This document shows, piece by piece, positions 46,313 to 55,298 of a DNA stretch of 64,000 bases. The stretch is taken from positions 1-64,000 of the forward strand of contig NZ_VOSW01000021.1 of NCBI RefSeq assembly GCF_009690905.1. Reading direction: 5' to 3'. The notes under the pieces are model-generated. The model saw only the letters and a list, made by a program, of their open reading frames with translations, did no database searches and was not told the DNA's origin. The position numbers were made by a program, and so were the translations under genes. This DNA comes from Paraburkholderia madseniana. Its GTDB lineage: Bacteria > Pseudomonadota > Gammaproteobacteria > Burkholderiales > Burkholderiaceae. Every line of letters begins with the position of its first letter. Position 1 is the stretch's first letter.

Positions 46313-47868
46313 TAATGAAGTTCAGAGCTCGCGTCATGGATTGGTTGAACAGTTGGGCGCTCGAGCGTCGCACGATCGAAACGCACGACGCGATCGGCAA
46401 TCTCCAACGCCTCTTCGAGATCGCTGACGAACACAATCGTCGCGCGTTCGTGGGCATGTCGCCGCAAGGTATCGACGATGTCGGCGCGCGCGCCGGCGTC
46501 GACGCCCTGAAACGGTTCGTCGAGCAGCAACAAGCGCGCGCGTTCGACATGCCAGCGCGCGAGAACGACTTTCTGCTGATTGCCGCCGGACAGGCGCGTC
46601 AGGCGATCGTCGGGGCCGGTGCAACGAATGCCGAAGGTTCTGATCGCTTCGATCGCGGCACCGCGCTCTGCGGCCTCGCGTACCACGCCGCGCCTGAACC
46701 AGTTCGACAGAAACGGAAAGCTGAGCGTCCCCGCAATCGATGCGAACGGCACGCTGCCGGGAAACAACGACGTGCGCCAACGATCCTCGCCGGCGAGGAA
46801 CACGCCGGCGCGAATTGAATCGGCTGGCGAACGCGGACACCATGGCTTGCCGTCGAGCACCATCTGACCACTACTTGCGTGGGTCGCACCGAAGATCGCT
46901 CTCGCGAAGCGCGATTTGCCACCACCCACCGGCCCCGCTATCGCTACGATCTCGCCGCGCTGGACGTCGAGATCGAATGAGCGGCTGGCCGGCGTCAATT
47001 GAAAATCGCGCACGCTGAAACAGGGTTCGAGCGAAGCTGCGTATTTCGCGTTCTGAGTTCGGCCTTGCGGCAGAGGCCGTCCAATCATCGTCTCGACGGC
47101 AGCGTCAAAATCGATTGGCGGGTGCAGATCGGCAACGAGATGTCCGTCGCGCACGATCGCTACCCGGTCCGCCATGCGCCGCAGATCACCCAGCCGATGC
47201 GAAACCAGCAGGATAGCGACACCCTCCTCACGCAATGGCTCGAGCCGCAGGAACAGCCGTTCCGCTTCTGCGGCAGAAAGACTGGCAGTGGGCTCATCGA
47301 GAATCAGCAGCTTGGGACGCGAAGCCAGTGCGCGCGCCAGCGTCACGAGCTGCTGACTCGCGAGCGAGAGCGACCCGAGCGGTGCGGACAGATCGACATC
47401 CAGCCCGACCCGCTCGGCAAGCGGCCTCGCAGCCTCATGGCGCGCCGCGGGCGGCACACGCCATGGCGACGCTGGATCGCACAAGCGGTCGAGCAGCAGG
47501 TTGTCCGCGATCGAGAGCGCCGGTACGACCGCGTCGGCAATCGACTGGTGCACCGTGGCAATGCCGAGTTGTTTAGCCGCTTGGGGTGACGTAGGTCGAT
47601 ACGGCTTGTCCAGCAGCGTCAAGGTCCCGCCGTCGGGCGCATACACGCCGCTTAAGATCTTGACGAGTGTCGACTTGCCCGCGCCGTTGGCGCCCATCAA
47701 CGCGACGACTTCGCCGGGATGGATCGAGAAATCGAGGTTGGATAGCGCGACGGTTGCACCAAAGCGCTTCGTGAGCGCAGAGGCAGTCAGGATCGGCTCG
47801 CTCGAACGCGGAAGCTTTTCCGTACGATCGGGAAGCGGTGGGCGGGTCAAGTTAATGGGAGCCTTCAT
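46312..47868 (-). CDS. ribose-type ABC ATPase with two nucleotide-binding domains (RbsA-like)
   Basis: 518 residues from ATG 47868. Domain 1: Walker A GANGAGKST (59-67), signature LSLASQQLVTLARAL (variant), Walker B KLLILDEPTASLS. Domain 2: GPVGGGKSRFARAIFG (degenerate P-loop, as in RbsA), signature LSGGNQQKVVLARW, then LLLLDEPFQGVD. It powers the sugar-type importer and opens the leftward run of nine genes. It is divergent from the FMN monooxygenase at 48134 across a 265-bp gap. Confidence 0.93.
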   Translation of the reverse strand: MKAPINLTRPPLPDRTEKLPRSSEPILTASALTKRFGATVALSNLDFSIHPGEVVALMGANGAGKSTLVKILSGVYAPDGGTLTLLDKPYRPTSPQAAKQLGIATVHQSIADAVVPALSIADNLLLDRLCDPASPWRVPPAARHEAARPLAERVGLDVDLSAPLGSLSLASQQLVTLARALASRPKLLILDEPTASLSAAEAERLFLRLEPLREEGVAILLVSHRLGDLRRMADRVAIVRDGHLVADLHPPIDFDAAVETMIGRPLPQGRTQNAKYAASLEPCFSVRDFQLTPASRSFDLDVQRGEIVAIAGPVGGGKSRFARAIFGATHASSGQMVLDGKPWCPRSPADSIRAGVFLAGEDRWRTSLFPGSVPFASIAGTLSFPFLSNWFRRGVVREAAERGAAIEAIRTFGIRCTGPDDRLTRLSGGNQQKVVLARWHVERARLLLLDEPFQGVDAGARADIVDTLRRHAHERATIVFVSDLEEALEIADRVVRFDRATLERPTVQPIHDASSELH

Positions 47869-48133
47869 ATACCCGAATTGAGCAAGGGCAGACGTTTCAT
47901 TGTTTCTCCGGCGGGTCCGGCCAAGCGGACCCACTGCAGCCGCGACATGCTCCGGCAATGGCGACGCATTGCATACCGTCACCAGAGAGAGACATTGCCG
48001 TACGCTTAGTCTTCACCGGCATATCGATGTCAGAATTCATTCGTGGTCTCAAGCGATTCGCTATTCGACAATGGGCAAATCGGTCAGAGCGTTCGTCCGT
48101 TCGTTGCTGGCTGCTTCCGCATTCGAAAAGACC

Positions 48134-49489
48134 ATGAGAACCGACCCGCCGCGCCAGCTTCATCTGAACGTCAACATCCTCCACTCCGGCTTTGTCCCTT
48201 CCGCATGGCGTACGCCCGAAGCCGATCCGCGCGCCTTCGTCGATATCGCCCACTACGTTCGCGTCGCGCAAATTGCCGAGGCGGCGAAATTCGATGCCGT
48301 GTTTCTCGCCGATAACGCCTCGATTGCCGATCAGATCGACTTCCGCCCGATCACGGCGCTGGAGCCGACCGTATTGCTCGCCGGCATTGCTGCGGCCACG
48401 ACGCATATCGGCGTAATCGGCACGGCATCGACGAGCTATAACGAGCCATACAACATCGCACGCCGCTTTGCCACGCTCGATCAGCTCAGTGCGGGCCGGG
48501 CCGGCTGGAACATCGTGACGACCGCCGATCTCGGCTCAGCGCGCAATTTCGGCCGCGAGGCGGTGCCGGATCACGCGCAACGCTACGAGCGCGCAGCCGA
48601 GTTCACGGAGGTGGTGAAGGCGCTGTGGGATAGCTGGGAAGACGACGCCTTCATCGGCGACAAGGCGAGCGGCCGGTTCATCGATACCACGAAGGTGCAT
48701 CGCATCGACCATCGCGGCAAATACTTCAGTGTCGATGGTCCGTTCAACCTGCCGCGTAGTGCGCAGGGTCATCCGGTGCTGATCCAGGCCGGCGGCTCGG
48801 CTGACGGACGCGAACTCGCGGCCCGGCACGCGGAAGCCGTGTTCTCAGTATCGCAGTCGTTCGACGAGGCAGCCGCCTATGCGCGCGAACTGAAATCTCG
48901 CGCTGCGGCATGGGGACGTGGCAACAACGCAATTCGCGTGCTACCCGGTCTCACCACCATCATCGGCGCAACCGAAGCCGAGGCCCTGCGCCGTCGCGAT
49001 GATCTGGTCGACCTGATTCCGTGGAGCTATAGCCTCACTCGGCTGGCCGGCATATTGGGCATTAGCGTCGACCGGTTGAAACTCGACGAGCGCCTGCCGG
49101 ACGATCTCTCATTGCCCGGCAGCGGCAATGGCAATCACACGTTCTTCAACGCCACGCTCGCACAAGCGCGGACCCATGGATACACGGCGCGTCAGTTGAT
49201 CCGCGCGCTTGCGGGCGGTGGCGGACATCGTGTTGTCGTCGGCACGCCGGAACAGATTGCCGACGATATCGAACACTGGTTCAAAGGCGGCGCTGCCGAC
49301 GGTTTCAATCTGATGCCGGATGTTCTGCCGGGTGGCTTGCAGGACTTCGCCGACGGCGTGATTCCGCTTCTGCAGCGACGTGGTCTTTTCCGTACTGACT
49401 ACGAGGGTCGCACCCTGCGCGAACACTTCAGGTTGCGACGGCCTGTCAGCCGCCATCTGCATCCACGGGAAGCGGCCACTACCGCGTAA
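48134..49489 (+). CDS. FMN-dependent monooxygenase, NtaA/SnaA/DszA family
   Basis: 451 residues from ATG 48134; an earlier start would add a poorly conserved extension. LHLNVNILHSGFVPSAWRTP, AEAAKFDAVFLADNASI, GWNIVTTADLGSARNFG and the RRGLFRTDYEGRTLREHF tail are visible. The WRTPEADPRAF stretch replaces the usual WRHP-D pattern. It is divergent from the ribose-type ABC operon, so a shared regulator could control both. A G+C-rich hairpin GGGTCC / GGACCC lies near 47915-47934. Confidence 0.92.
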   Translation: MRTDPPRQLHLNVNILHSGFVPSAWRTPEADPRAFVDIAHYVRVAQIAEAAKFDAVFLADNASIADQIDFRPITALEPTVLLAGIAAATTHIGVIGTASTSYNEPYNIARRFATLDQLSAGRAGWNIVTTADLGSARNFGREAVPDHAQRYERAAEFTEVVKALWDSWEDDAFIGDKASGRFIDTTKVHRIDHRGKYFSVDGPFNLPRSAQGHPVLIQAGGSADGRELAARHAEAVFSVSQSFDEAAAYARELKSRAAAWGRGNNAIRVLPGLTTIIGATEAEALRRRDDLVDLIPWSYSLTRLAGILGISVDRLKLDERLPDDLSLPGSGNGNHTFFNATLAQARTHGYTARQLIRALAGGGGHRVVVGTPEQIADDIEHWFKGGAADGFNLMPDVLPGGLQDFADGVIPLLQRRGLFRTDYEGRTLREHFRLRRPVSRHLHPREAATTA

Positions 49490-49599
49490 GCGCTCTTTTT
49501 CAACACGCTGCATACTCGGACCGGCGAACACGCGATTGAGATTCCGGACGTTACCTCGGCGCGTAAACGCGCCGTGAAGTAAGCCAATTTGTAGTCCGG

Positions 49600-50928
49600 T
49601 TATTTCACCCGAGCGAAAAAGCGGTTCTCAGGCCGAGGCAAGCCCAGATTCTCGCGCAGCGTCGCGCCTTCGTATTCGCGCCGGAACAACCCGCGCTTCT
49701 GCAACTCGGGAATGACCTTGTCAACAAAGTCGTCAAGACCGCCCGGCAGATACGGGAACATCACGTTGAAACCGTCTGAGCCCTCTTCCACCAGCCATTG
49801 CTCCATCTGATCGGCGATCATTGTCGCCGTGCCCACCATCTCGAGCCCCGAGTATCCGCCGATGCGTTGAGCGAGTTGACGAATCGTCAGCCCGTCGCGC
49901 TGCGCCCATTCAACCACCCGCTGCCGCGCGGTCCGGCTCGCATTGGTCTCGGGAATCTCGGGCAGCGGGCCGTCCGGATCGAAACCGGATACGTCATGCC
50001 CCAATGCAATCGACAACGAAGCGATGCCGCTCTCGTAGTGCACGAACGTGTCGAGCCGCGCCCGAATCTCCTCCGCCTCTTCCAGGGTATCGCCGACAAC
50101 CACGAAGGCGGCCGGCAGTATCTTCATGTGATCGCGCTCACGTCCGAGCTTTTCCATCCGGCCCTTCACATCGGCATAGAAGCGCTTGCCGTCAGCCAGC
50201 AGGGTTTGCGCGGTAAACACCACCTCGGCGGTTTCAGCGGCAATCTGGCGCCCCGCTTCCGATGAACCTGCCTGCACGATGACGGGCCATCCCTGAACGG
50301 GGCGCGCAATATTCAACGGGCCGCGCACCGAGAAGTTCTCGCTCTTGTAGTTCAGCAAATGCAGTTTCTCCGGATCGAAGAAGGTGCCGGTTTCCGTATC
50401 GCGGATAAAAGCATCATCGGCCCAACTGTCCCAGAGCCCGGTCACCACGTCGAAGAACTCGCGGGCGCGCCGGTACCGCTCGTCGTGTTCGACATGCTCG
50501 TCGAGACCGAAATTGAGCGCGGCATCGGGGTTCGACGTCGTCACGAGATTCCATCCCGCGCGGCCACCGCTGATATGGTCGAGCGAGGCAAAGCGCCTCG
50601 CGACGTGATAAGGCGCGTCGAACGTAGTGGACGCCGTGGCGATAAGCCCGAGCCGTTCCGTGACCGCCGCCAGCGCGGGCAGCAGCGTCAGCGGTTCGAA
50701 CGACGTGACCGTGTGGCTATGCTTGAGCGCGTCGAGCGGCATGTTGAGAACCGCGAGGTGATCCGCCATGAAGAACGCGTCGAAGCGGCCACGCTCGAGC
50801 GTCTGGGCGAAACGCTTCAGGTGCGCAAAATTGAAATTGGCGTCGGGGTAGGCGCCGGGATAGCGCCATGCGCCGGTGTGAATTGTCGTGGGACGCATGA
50901 AAGCGCCGAGGCGAAGCTGACGTGACAT
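49600..50928 (-). CDS. FMN-dependent monooxygenase, NtaA/SnaA/DszA family
   Basis: 442 residues from ATG 50928. LRLGAFMRPTTIHTGAWRYP, LERGRFDAFFMADHLAVL, GWNLVTTSNPDAALNFG and the RRGLFRREYEGATLREN tail. It is convergent with the copy at 48134 and divergent from the GntR-led operon. Two independent LLM copies sit within 2.8 kb here, so local duplication is possible, but the identity is clearly not high by eye. Confidence 0.92.
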   Translation of the reverse strand: MSRQLRLGAFMRPTTIHTGAWRYPGAYPDANFNFAHLKRFAQTLERGRFDAFFMADHLAVLNMPLDALKHSHTVTSFEPLTLLPALAAVTERLGLIATASTTFDAPYHVARRFASLDHISGGRAGWNLVTTSNPDAALNFGLDEHVEHDERYRRAREFFDVVTGLWDSWADDAFIRDTETGTFFDPEKLHLLNYKSENFSVRGPLNIARPVQGWPVIVQAGSSEAGRQIAAETAEVVFTAQTLLADGKRFYADVKGRMEKLGRERDHMKILPAAFVVVGDTLEEAEEIRARLDTFVHYESGIASLSIALGHDVSGFDPDGPLPEIPETNASRTARQRVVEWAQRDGLTIRQLAQRIGGYSGLEMVGTATMIADQMEQWLVEEGSDGFNVMFPYLPGGLDDFVDKVIPELQKRGLFRREYEGATLRENLGLPRPENRFFARVK

Positions 50929-51121
50929 GTAGCAAGCTCCATCGCAAACAGGTCGGGCCAGTTTAATCGTCCTTCGCCAACGCTGCTTGCCACCGCCCAC
51001 CACTCGGTACCCGCCCGCCGAACGCGATGCGCCGGGGCTCCGGCACTAACGGGCACACCAAAAGCTGTTCCGCAGAAATACAAAGCACAAAATCTTCGTT
51101 CGCCCCTCAAGGCTCCCTCAC

Positions 51122-51150
51122 TAGACTGTGATGCAACTTGTCATAACAAG
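51122..51150 (+). promoter_or_regulatory. GntR operator and -10 box in leader of the AprAB-like operon
   Basis: TAGACT (51122-51127) is a plausible -10 box. CTTGT-CATA-ACAAG (51137-51150) is a perfect palindrome of the kind bound by HutC-type GntR proteins and would lie just past the transcript start, hinting at autorepression. No good -35 was found. Confidence 0.5.
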
Positions 51151-51169
51151 TACAGACAACCCACAGATC

Positions 51170-51949
51170 ATGCAGAAACCCGACCCGGCCAACGTGCTGC
51201 CTCTCTCCGCCCCGCCGCTCTACGAGCAGATAAAGACTGCTTTGCGCTCGCGAATTCTCGACGGCACGTATGCGGCCCATTCGCAGATGCCGTCTGAGAA
51301 CGACCTGTGCACCAGGTTCAACGTCAGCCGTATCACCGTGCGGCAAGCGCTCGGCGATCTGCAAAAGGAAGGCCTCGTTTTCAAACTGCACGGCAAGGGC
51401 ACCTTTGTCTCCAAGCCGAAGGCCTTCCAGAACGTCAGTGCGTTGCAAGGTTTCGCCGAAGCGATGTCGTCGATGGGCTATGAGATCGTCAACCAGCTCA
51501 AACATATCCGCTTCATTCCCGCCACCGCGCACATCGCGAGCCGGCTTCAACTGCCCGAAGGCACGAAGGTCGCCGAAATCCGTCGCGTGCGGATGCTCAA
51601 TCGCGAGCCGGTGTCGCTCGAAATCACGTGGGTGCCGGAAGCGTTGGGCAAACGCCTGGCCGGCGCCGATCTCGTCACGCGCGACATCTTCCTGATTCTC
51701 GAGAACGACTGCGTGGTGCCGCTCGGCCACGCCGACGTCTCCATCGACGCGATTCTCGCCGACGATGAAATCGTCGAATCCCTGAACGTTGAAGAAGGCA
51801 GCCCGGTGCTTCGCATCGAACGTCTGACGCATAGCGCGGACGGCACACCGATCGATTACGAATACCTCTATTTTCGCGGCGACGCGTTTCAGTACCGCTT
51901 TCGCATCGACAGGCAGAAAGAGAAGAAGACCAAAAGGAACACGAAATGA
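51170..51949 (+). CDS. GntR-family (HutC type) transcriptional regulator
   Basis: 259 residues from ATG 51170; GTG 51128 and ATG 51131 are possible but would place the palindrome inside the gene. Winged helix at ~12-75 (PLYEQIKTALRSRILDGTYA, SENDLCTRFNVSRITVRQAL), then a UTRA effector domain (TKVAEIRRVRMLNREPVSLE, SPVLRIERLTHSADGTPIDY). UTRA members bind small molecules. Its stop overlaps the start of the AprA-like gene, so it is transcribed and coupled with it. It likely controls this operon. Confidence 0.9.
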   Translation: MQKPDPANVLPLSAPPLYEQIKTALRSRILDGTYAAHSQMPSENDLCTRFNVSRITVRQALGDLQKEGLVFKLHGKGTFVSKPKAFQNVSALQGFAEAMSSMGYEIVNQLKHIRFIPATAHIASRLQLPEGTKVAEIRRVRMLNREPVSLEITWVPEALGKRLAGADLVTRDIFLILENDCVVPLGHADVSIDAILADDEIVESLNVEEGSPVLRIERLTHSADGTPIDYEYLYFRGDAFQYRFRIDRQKEKKTKRNTK

Positions 51950-53679
51950 ATACGCACGTGATCGAGTACGACCTGGTCGTCGTGGGAGGTGGCACCGCCG
52001 GTCCGATGGCTGCCGTCAAAGCAAAAGAACAGAATCCGAATCTGAAGGTCCTGCTGCTGGAAAAGGCCAACGTCAAACGCAGCGGCGCGATTTCGATGGG
52101 CATGGACGGGTTGAATAACGCCGTCATCCCAGGCCACGCCACGCCCGAGCAGTACACGAAGGAAATCACCATCGCCAACGACGGCATCGTTGATCAGTCA
52201 GCCGTCTACGCCTACGCCCGGCATAGTTTCGAGACCATCGAAGAACTCGACCGCTGGGGCGTGAAGTTCGAAAAAGACGGCACAGGTGACTATGCGGTCA
52301 AGAAAGTGCATCACATTGGCTCCTATGTTCTGCCGATGCCGGAAGGCCATGACATCAAGAAAGTGCTCTACCGGCAGCTCAAACGCGCACGCATTGCGAT
52401 CACCAATCGCATCGTCGTCACGCGTGTTCTGACCGATGCGCAAGGGCGCGCTTGCGGCGTACTGGGCTTCGATTGTCGTACGGCGGATTTCTATGTGGTG
52501 CGCGCGAAGGCTGTCATTCTCAGTTGTGGGGCGGCGGGACGGCTCGGTTTGCCGTCCTCGGGCTACCTGATGGGAACCTACGAGAACCCCACCAACGCCG
52601 GCGATGGTTACGCGATGGCCTATCACGCGGGCGCAGCGCTAGCGAACCTCGAGTGCTTCCAGATCAACCCGCTGATCAAGGACTACAACGGCCCCGCATG
52701 CGCCTATGTGACGGGCCCGCTCGGCGGCTTCACCGCGAACGGCAAGGGTGAACGTTTCATCGAATGCGATTACTGGAGCGGCCAGATGATGTGGGAGTTC
52801 TATCAGGAACTCCAAAGCGGTAACGGACCGGTGTTTCTGAAGCTCGACCATCTCGCCGAAGAAACCATTCAAACCATCGAGCAGATTCTGCACACGAATG
52901 AGCGCCCGAGCCGGGGACGATTTCATGCGGGACGCGGCACCGATTACCGGCAGCAGATGATCGAGATGCACATCTCGGAGATCGGTTTTTGCAGCGGCCA
53001 TAGCGCATCCGGCGTCTACGTGAACGAGCGCGCGGAAACCACGGTCGCCGGTCTCTACGCCGCCGGCGACATGGCCGCGGTACCGCACAACTACATGCTC
53101 GGCGCATTCACCTACGGCTGGTTCGCGGGGCAAAACGCGGCGCAATACGTCGACGGCCGTGAGCATGCGGCGCTCGATACCGAGCAGATCGAAGCCGAAC
53201 GGGCGCGAATCTATGCGCCGCTCGAACGCGAGACAGGGCTTGCGCCGGCGCAAGTCGAATACAAGCTGCGCCGCATGGTGAACGACTATCTTCAGCCGCC
53301 GAAGGTCACGCGCAAGATGGAAATCGGCCTGCAACGTTTCGCTGAAATCGCCACCGACATCGACCAGATCAAAGCCGACAATCCGCACGAACTGATGCGC
53401 GCCGCGGAAGTACGGGCGATTCGCGACTGCGCCGAAATGGCGGCCCACGCGTCGCTGTATCGCACGGAAAGCCGCTGGGGGCTGTACCACCATCGCGTCG
53501 ATTATCCGCAGCGTAATGACGCGGAGTGGTTCTGCCACACGCATCTGAAGAAAGATGCAGCGGGCCGCATGGTCAGCGAAAAACGCGCTGTCGAGCCGTA
53601 CGTGGTGCCGCTCGACAGCCACGAGAGTCACGCCTATCAGAACCTGCGCATCGGCGAGCCCGCGCTGGCGGACACCTGA
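51946..53679 (+). CDS. APS reductase alpha-like (AprA-like) flavoprotein
   Basis: 577 residues. FAD site DLVVVGGGTAGPMAAVKAKE (~10-29), then LKVLLLEKANVKRSGAI and HATPEQYTKEI, which follow the order seen in AprA of sulfate reducers (EKA-x-V-x-RSGA). Further AprA-like pieces are INPLIKDYNGPACAYV, matching the substrate-region FKD-x-x-GP pattern, and GFCSGHSASGVYVNERAE with GLYAAGDM. I saw no fumarate-reductase-style HPT motif. The next gene encodes an AprB-like double 4Fe-4S protein. No sat, qmo or dsr genes are here, so it is not dissimilatory sulfate reduction; it may reduce or oxidise a sulfur compound. Function is unknown. Confidence 0.8.
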   Translation: MNTHVIEYDLVVVGGGTAGPMAAVKAKEQNPNLKVLLLEKANVKRSGAISMGMDGLNNAVIPGHATPEQYTKEITIANDGIVDQSAVYAYARHSFETIEELDRWGVKFEKDGTGDYAVKKVHHIGSYVLPMPEGHDIKKVLYRQLKRARIAITNRIVVTRVLTDAQGRACGVLGFDCRTADFYVVRAKAVILSCGAAGRLGLPSSGYLMGTYENPTNAGDGYAMAYHAGAALANLECFQINPLIKDYNGPACAYVTGPLGGFTANGKGERFIECDYWSGQMMWEFYQELQSGNGPVFLKLDHLAEETIQTIEQILHTNERPSRGRFHAGRGTDYRQQMIEMHISEIGFCSGHSASGVYVNERAETTVAGLYAAGDMAAVPHNYMLGAFTYGWFAGQNAAQYVDGREHAALDTEQIEAERARIYAPLERETGLAPAQVEYKLRRMVNDYLQPPKVTRKMEIGLQRFAEIATDIDQIKADNPHELMRAAEVRAIRDCAEMAAHASLYRTESRWGLYHHRVDYPQRNDAEWFCHTHLKKDAAGRMVSEKRAVEPYVVPLDSHESHAYQNLRIGEPALADT

Positions 53680-53688
53680 GGAGCCACC

Positions 53689-53934
53689 ATGTCTACGACA
53701 CCGCACAACATTTTCCAGCGCAGCGCAGCGCCGGTCACGATCGACGAAGACAAATGCATCGCCGACAAAGGCTGCACAGTCTGCGTGGATGTATGCCCGC
53801 TCGACCTGCTCGCGATCGACCTGACTAAAGGCAAGGCGTACATGAAGTTCGACGAATGCTGGTACTGCATGCCGTGCGAGAAGGATTGCCCGACCGATGC
53901 GGTCAGGGTCGACATTCCTTATCTGCTGCGCTAG
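53689..53934 (+). CDS. AprB-like double 4Fe-4S ferredoxin subunit
   Basis: 81 residues, 9 bp after the AprA-like gene. Two 4Fe-4S clusters: Cys23, 29, 32, 36 (CIADKGCTVCVDVCPLDLL, with the extra residues after the first Cys seen in AprB) and Cys57, 60, 63, 67 (CWYCMPCEKDCPTDA). It ends shortly after, lacking the longer C-terminal tail of true AprB. It should ferry electrons to or from the FAD partner. Confidence 0.83.
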   Translation: MSTTPHNIFQRSAAPVTIDEDKCIADKGCTVCVDVCPLDLLAIDLTKGKAYMKFDECWYCMPCEKDCPTDAVRVDIPYLLR

Positions 53935-53963
53935 TAGCGAATCCTCAAGACACCACTCAACTC

Positions 53964-54971
53964 ATGACTGATATTTCGCTTCCGCTGACGTTCGACCCCT
54001 ATTCCCTCGATCCGGAGGCCGCAGCACTCCTGCCGCGCCTCGCGTCCGCGGACGCCGCCGTGCGCCGCATCGCTCTCCTTGCGCTCGCCGACCTCGAAGA
54101 CGAAGCCTTGCTCGGACCGATTGTCGCTGCGTTACGCACCGACACATCATCGGACGTTCGGGCGCAAGCCGCCGAGCTGCTCGGTGCATGGGAGCGCGCC
54201 GACGCGGTAACGGCGCTGTGCGAAGCGCTGGCAGATCGTGCTGAAGATGTCCGCGACGCAGCCGCGCAGAGTCTGTCCAATCTGAAGAACCCTGAATCCG
54301 GGCCACTGCTCGCACCGTGGACCACGCATGACGATCCGTTCGTGCGCCAGGCTGCGCTTCGCGGCCTGCGCGAATTACGCTATGCGGGTGCGTTGGAACC
54401 CGCGCTGGCCGCACTGAGCGCGAGCGAGGATGGTGTGCGGCTCGAAGCCGTGAGCGTGCTTGGCTGGTTGAAGAGCGAGCGCGCGCTTGGCCCTCTTACC
54501 GCCATCGCCGCGCAGGATCCGAGCGCCGCCGTGCGACGCGCGGCAATCGGCGCGTTGGGCATCGGCGCAGCAGCGACGGATGAAACCATCGCCGCGTTGC
54601 TGAGCGCGTTGCGCGATGCCGCATGGCAGGTCCGTGAAGAAGCAGCGGCCACGCTCGGCAAACTGCGCGCGTCGGGCGCACAGGGCGCATTGATCGCGGC
54701 GCTCGACGACGACTACTGGCAAGTCCGTCTGCAGGCAGTCCGCGCGTTAGGCAAACTCGGCAATGCAAACGCAAACGCTACCGCGAGCACTGCGGTCGCC
54801 GTGTTGCTCACGCATGCGATCAGCAATCTGCGCAAGGAAGCGGCATTGTCGCTTGGCGAACTGGGCGACGCAGCGTCGTTGCCGGCCTTGCACACAGCCG
54901 CGACCGATCCCGACCCGGAAGTACGCAAGGCCGCACGTATAGCGTTGGCGCAGATTGAAAAGGCGCACTGA
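53964..54971 (+). CDS. HEAT/PBS-lyase-type repeat protein
   Basis: 335 residues from ATG 53964. Almost the whole length is built of ~31-residue helical repeats with the pattern V-R-x-x-A-x-x-x-L-G or similar (for example DPFVRQAALRGLRELRYAGA, SAAVRRAAIGALGIGA, DDYWQVRLQAVRALGKLG, PEVRKAARIALAQIEK). About eight to nine repeats form a solenoid. No catalytic motif. Between an AprAB-like pair and DUF971 it is probably a scaffold or assembly factor; inferred from context. Confidence 0.85.
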   Translation: MTDISLPLTFDPYSLDPEAAALLPRLASADAAVRRIALLALADLEDEALLGPIVAALRTDTSSDVRAQAAELLGAWERADAVTALCEALADRAEDVRDAAAQSLSNLKNPESGPLLAPWTTHDDPFVRQAALRGLRELRYAGALEPALAALSASEDGVRLEAVSVLGWLKSERALGPLTAIAAQDPSAAVRRAAIGALGIGAAATDETIAALLSALRDAAWQVREEAAATLGKLRASGAQGALIAALDDDYWQVRLQAVRALGKLGNANANATASTAVAVLLTHAISNLRKEAALSLGELGDAASLPALHTAATDPDPEVRKAARIALAQIEKAH

Positions 54972-55249
54972 TGAACGCGCCCGAACACGTGACGATTCAT
55001 GCCGCGACGGGGCGACTGTCCCTGACGTGGCGCGATGGCCAAACGCAGTGGATCGACAACGCCACGCTGAGGGAGCGGTGCCCTTGCTCGACATGCCGTC
55101 GCTTGACGCGTTCGGGCCAGGTGGCGCGAATCGAGCCGCGCCTCGCGATTGTCGACGTGCAGCCGATGGGCTACGGCGTGCAGATCGTGTTCAGCGACGG
55201 ACACGCGCAGGGAATTTATCCGTGGGATTATCTGGCGGGAATTGCCTGA
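54971..55249 (+). CDS. DUF971 (GBBH N-terminal-like) protein
   Basis: 92 residues; ATG overlaps the HEAT gene stop by 1 bp. The DUF971 / gamma-butyrobetaine hydroxylase N-terminal fold is indicated by GRLSLTWRDGQTQWI and ERCPCSTCRR with Cys37, 39 and 42 as probable metal ligands, plus a His in SDGHAQGIYPWDYL. Such proteins have been linked to Fe-S or metal-binding accessory roles. It is the last gene of the GntR-led operon and stops at a terminator. Confidence 0.85.
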   Translation: MNAPEHVTIHAATGRLSLTWRDGQTQWIDNATLRERCPCSTCRRLTRSGQVARIEPRLAIVDVQPMGYGVQIVFSDGHAQGIYPWDYLAGIA

Positions 55250-55262
55250 ATGCAGGCGTAGG

Positions 55263-55297
55263 AAAGCGGCGACCGCAATAAACGGCCGCCGCTTTTC
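55263..55297. terminator. bidirectional intrinsic terminator
   Basis: AAAGCGGCGACCG / CGGCCGCCGCTTT with one A-C mismatch and a ~7-nt loop, followed by TTTT. It separates the AprAB-like operon from the encapsulin operon. Confidence 0.8.
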
Positions 55298-55298
55298 A

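Noticed and set aside
51946..53934. Dissimilatory sulfate reduction genes (true AprAB)
   Set aside because: No sat, qmoABC, dsrAB or related genes are present, and the iron-sulfur subunit is too short compared with true AprB.
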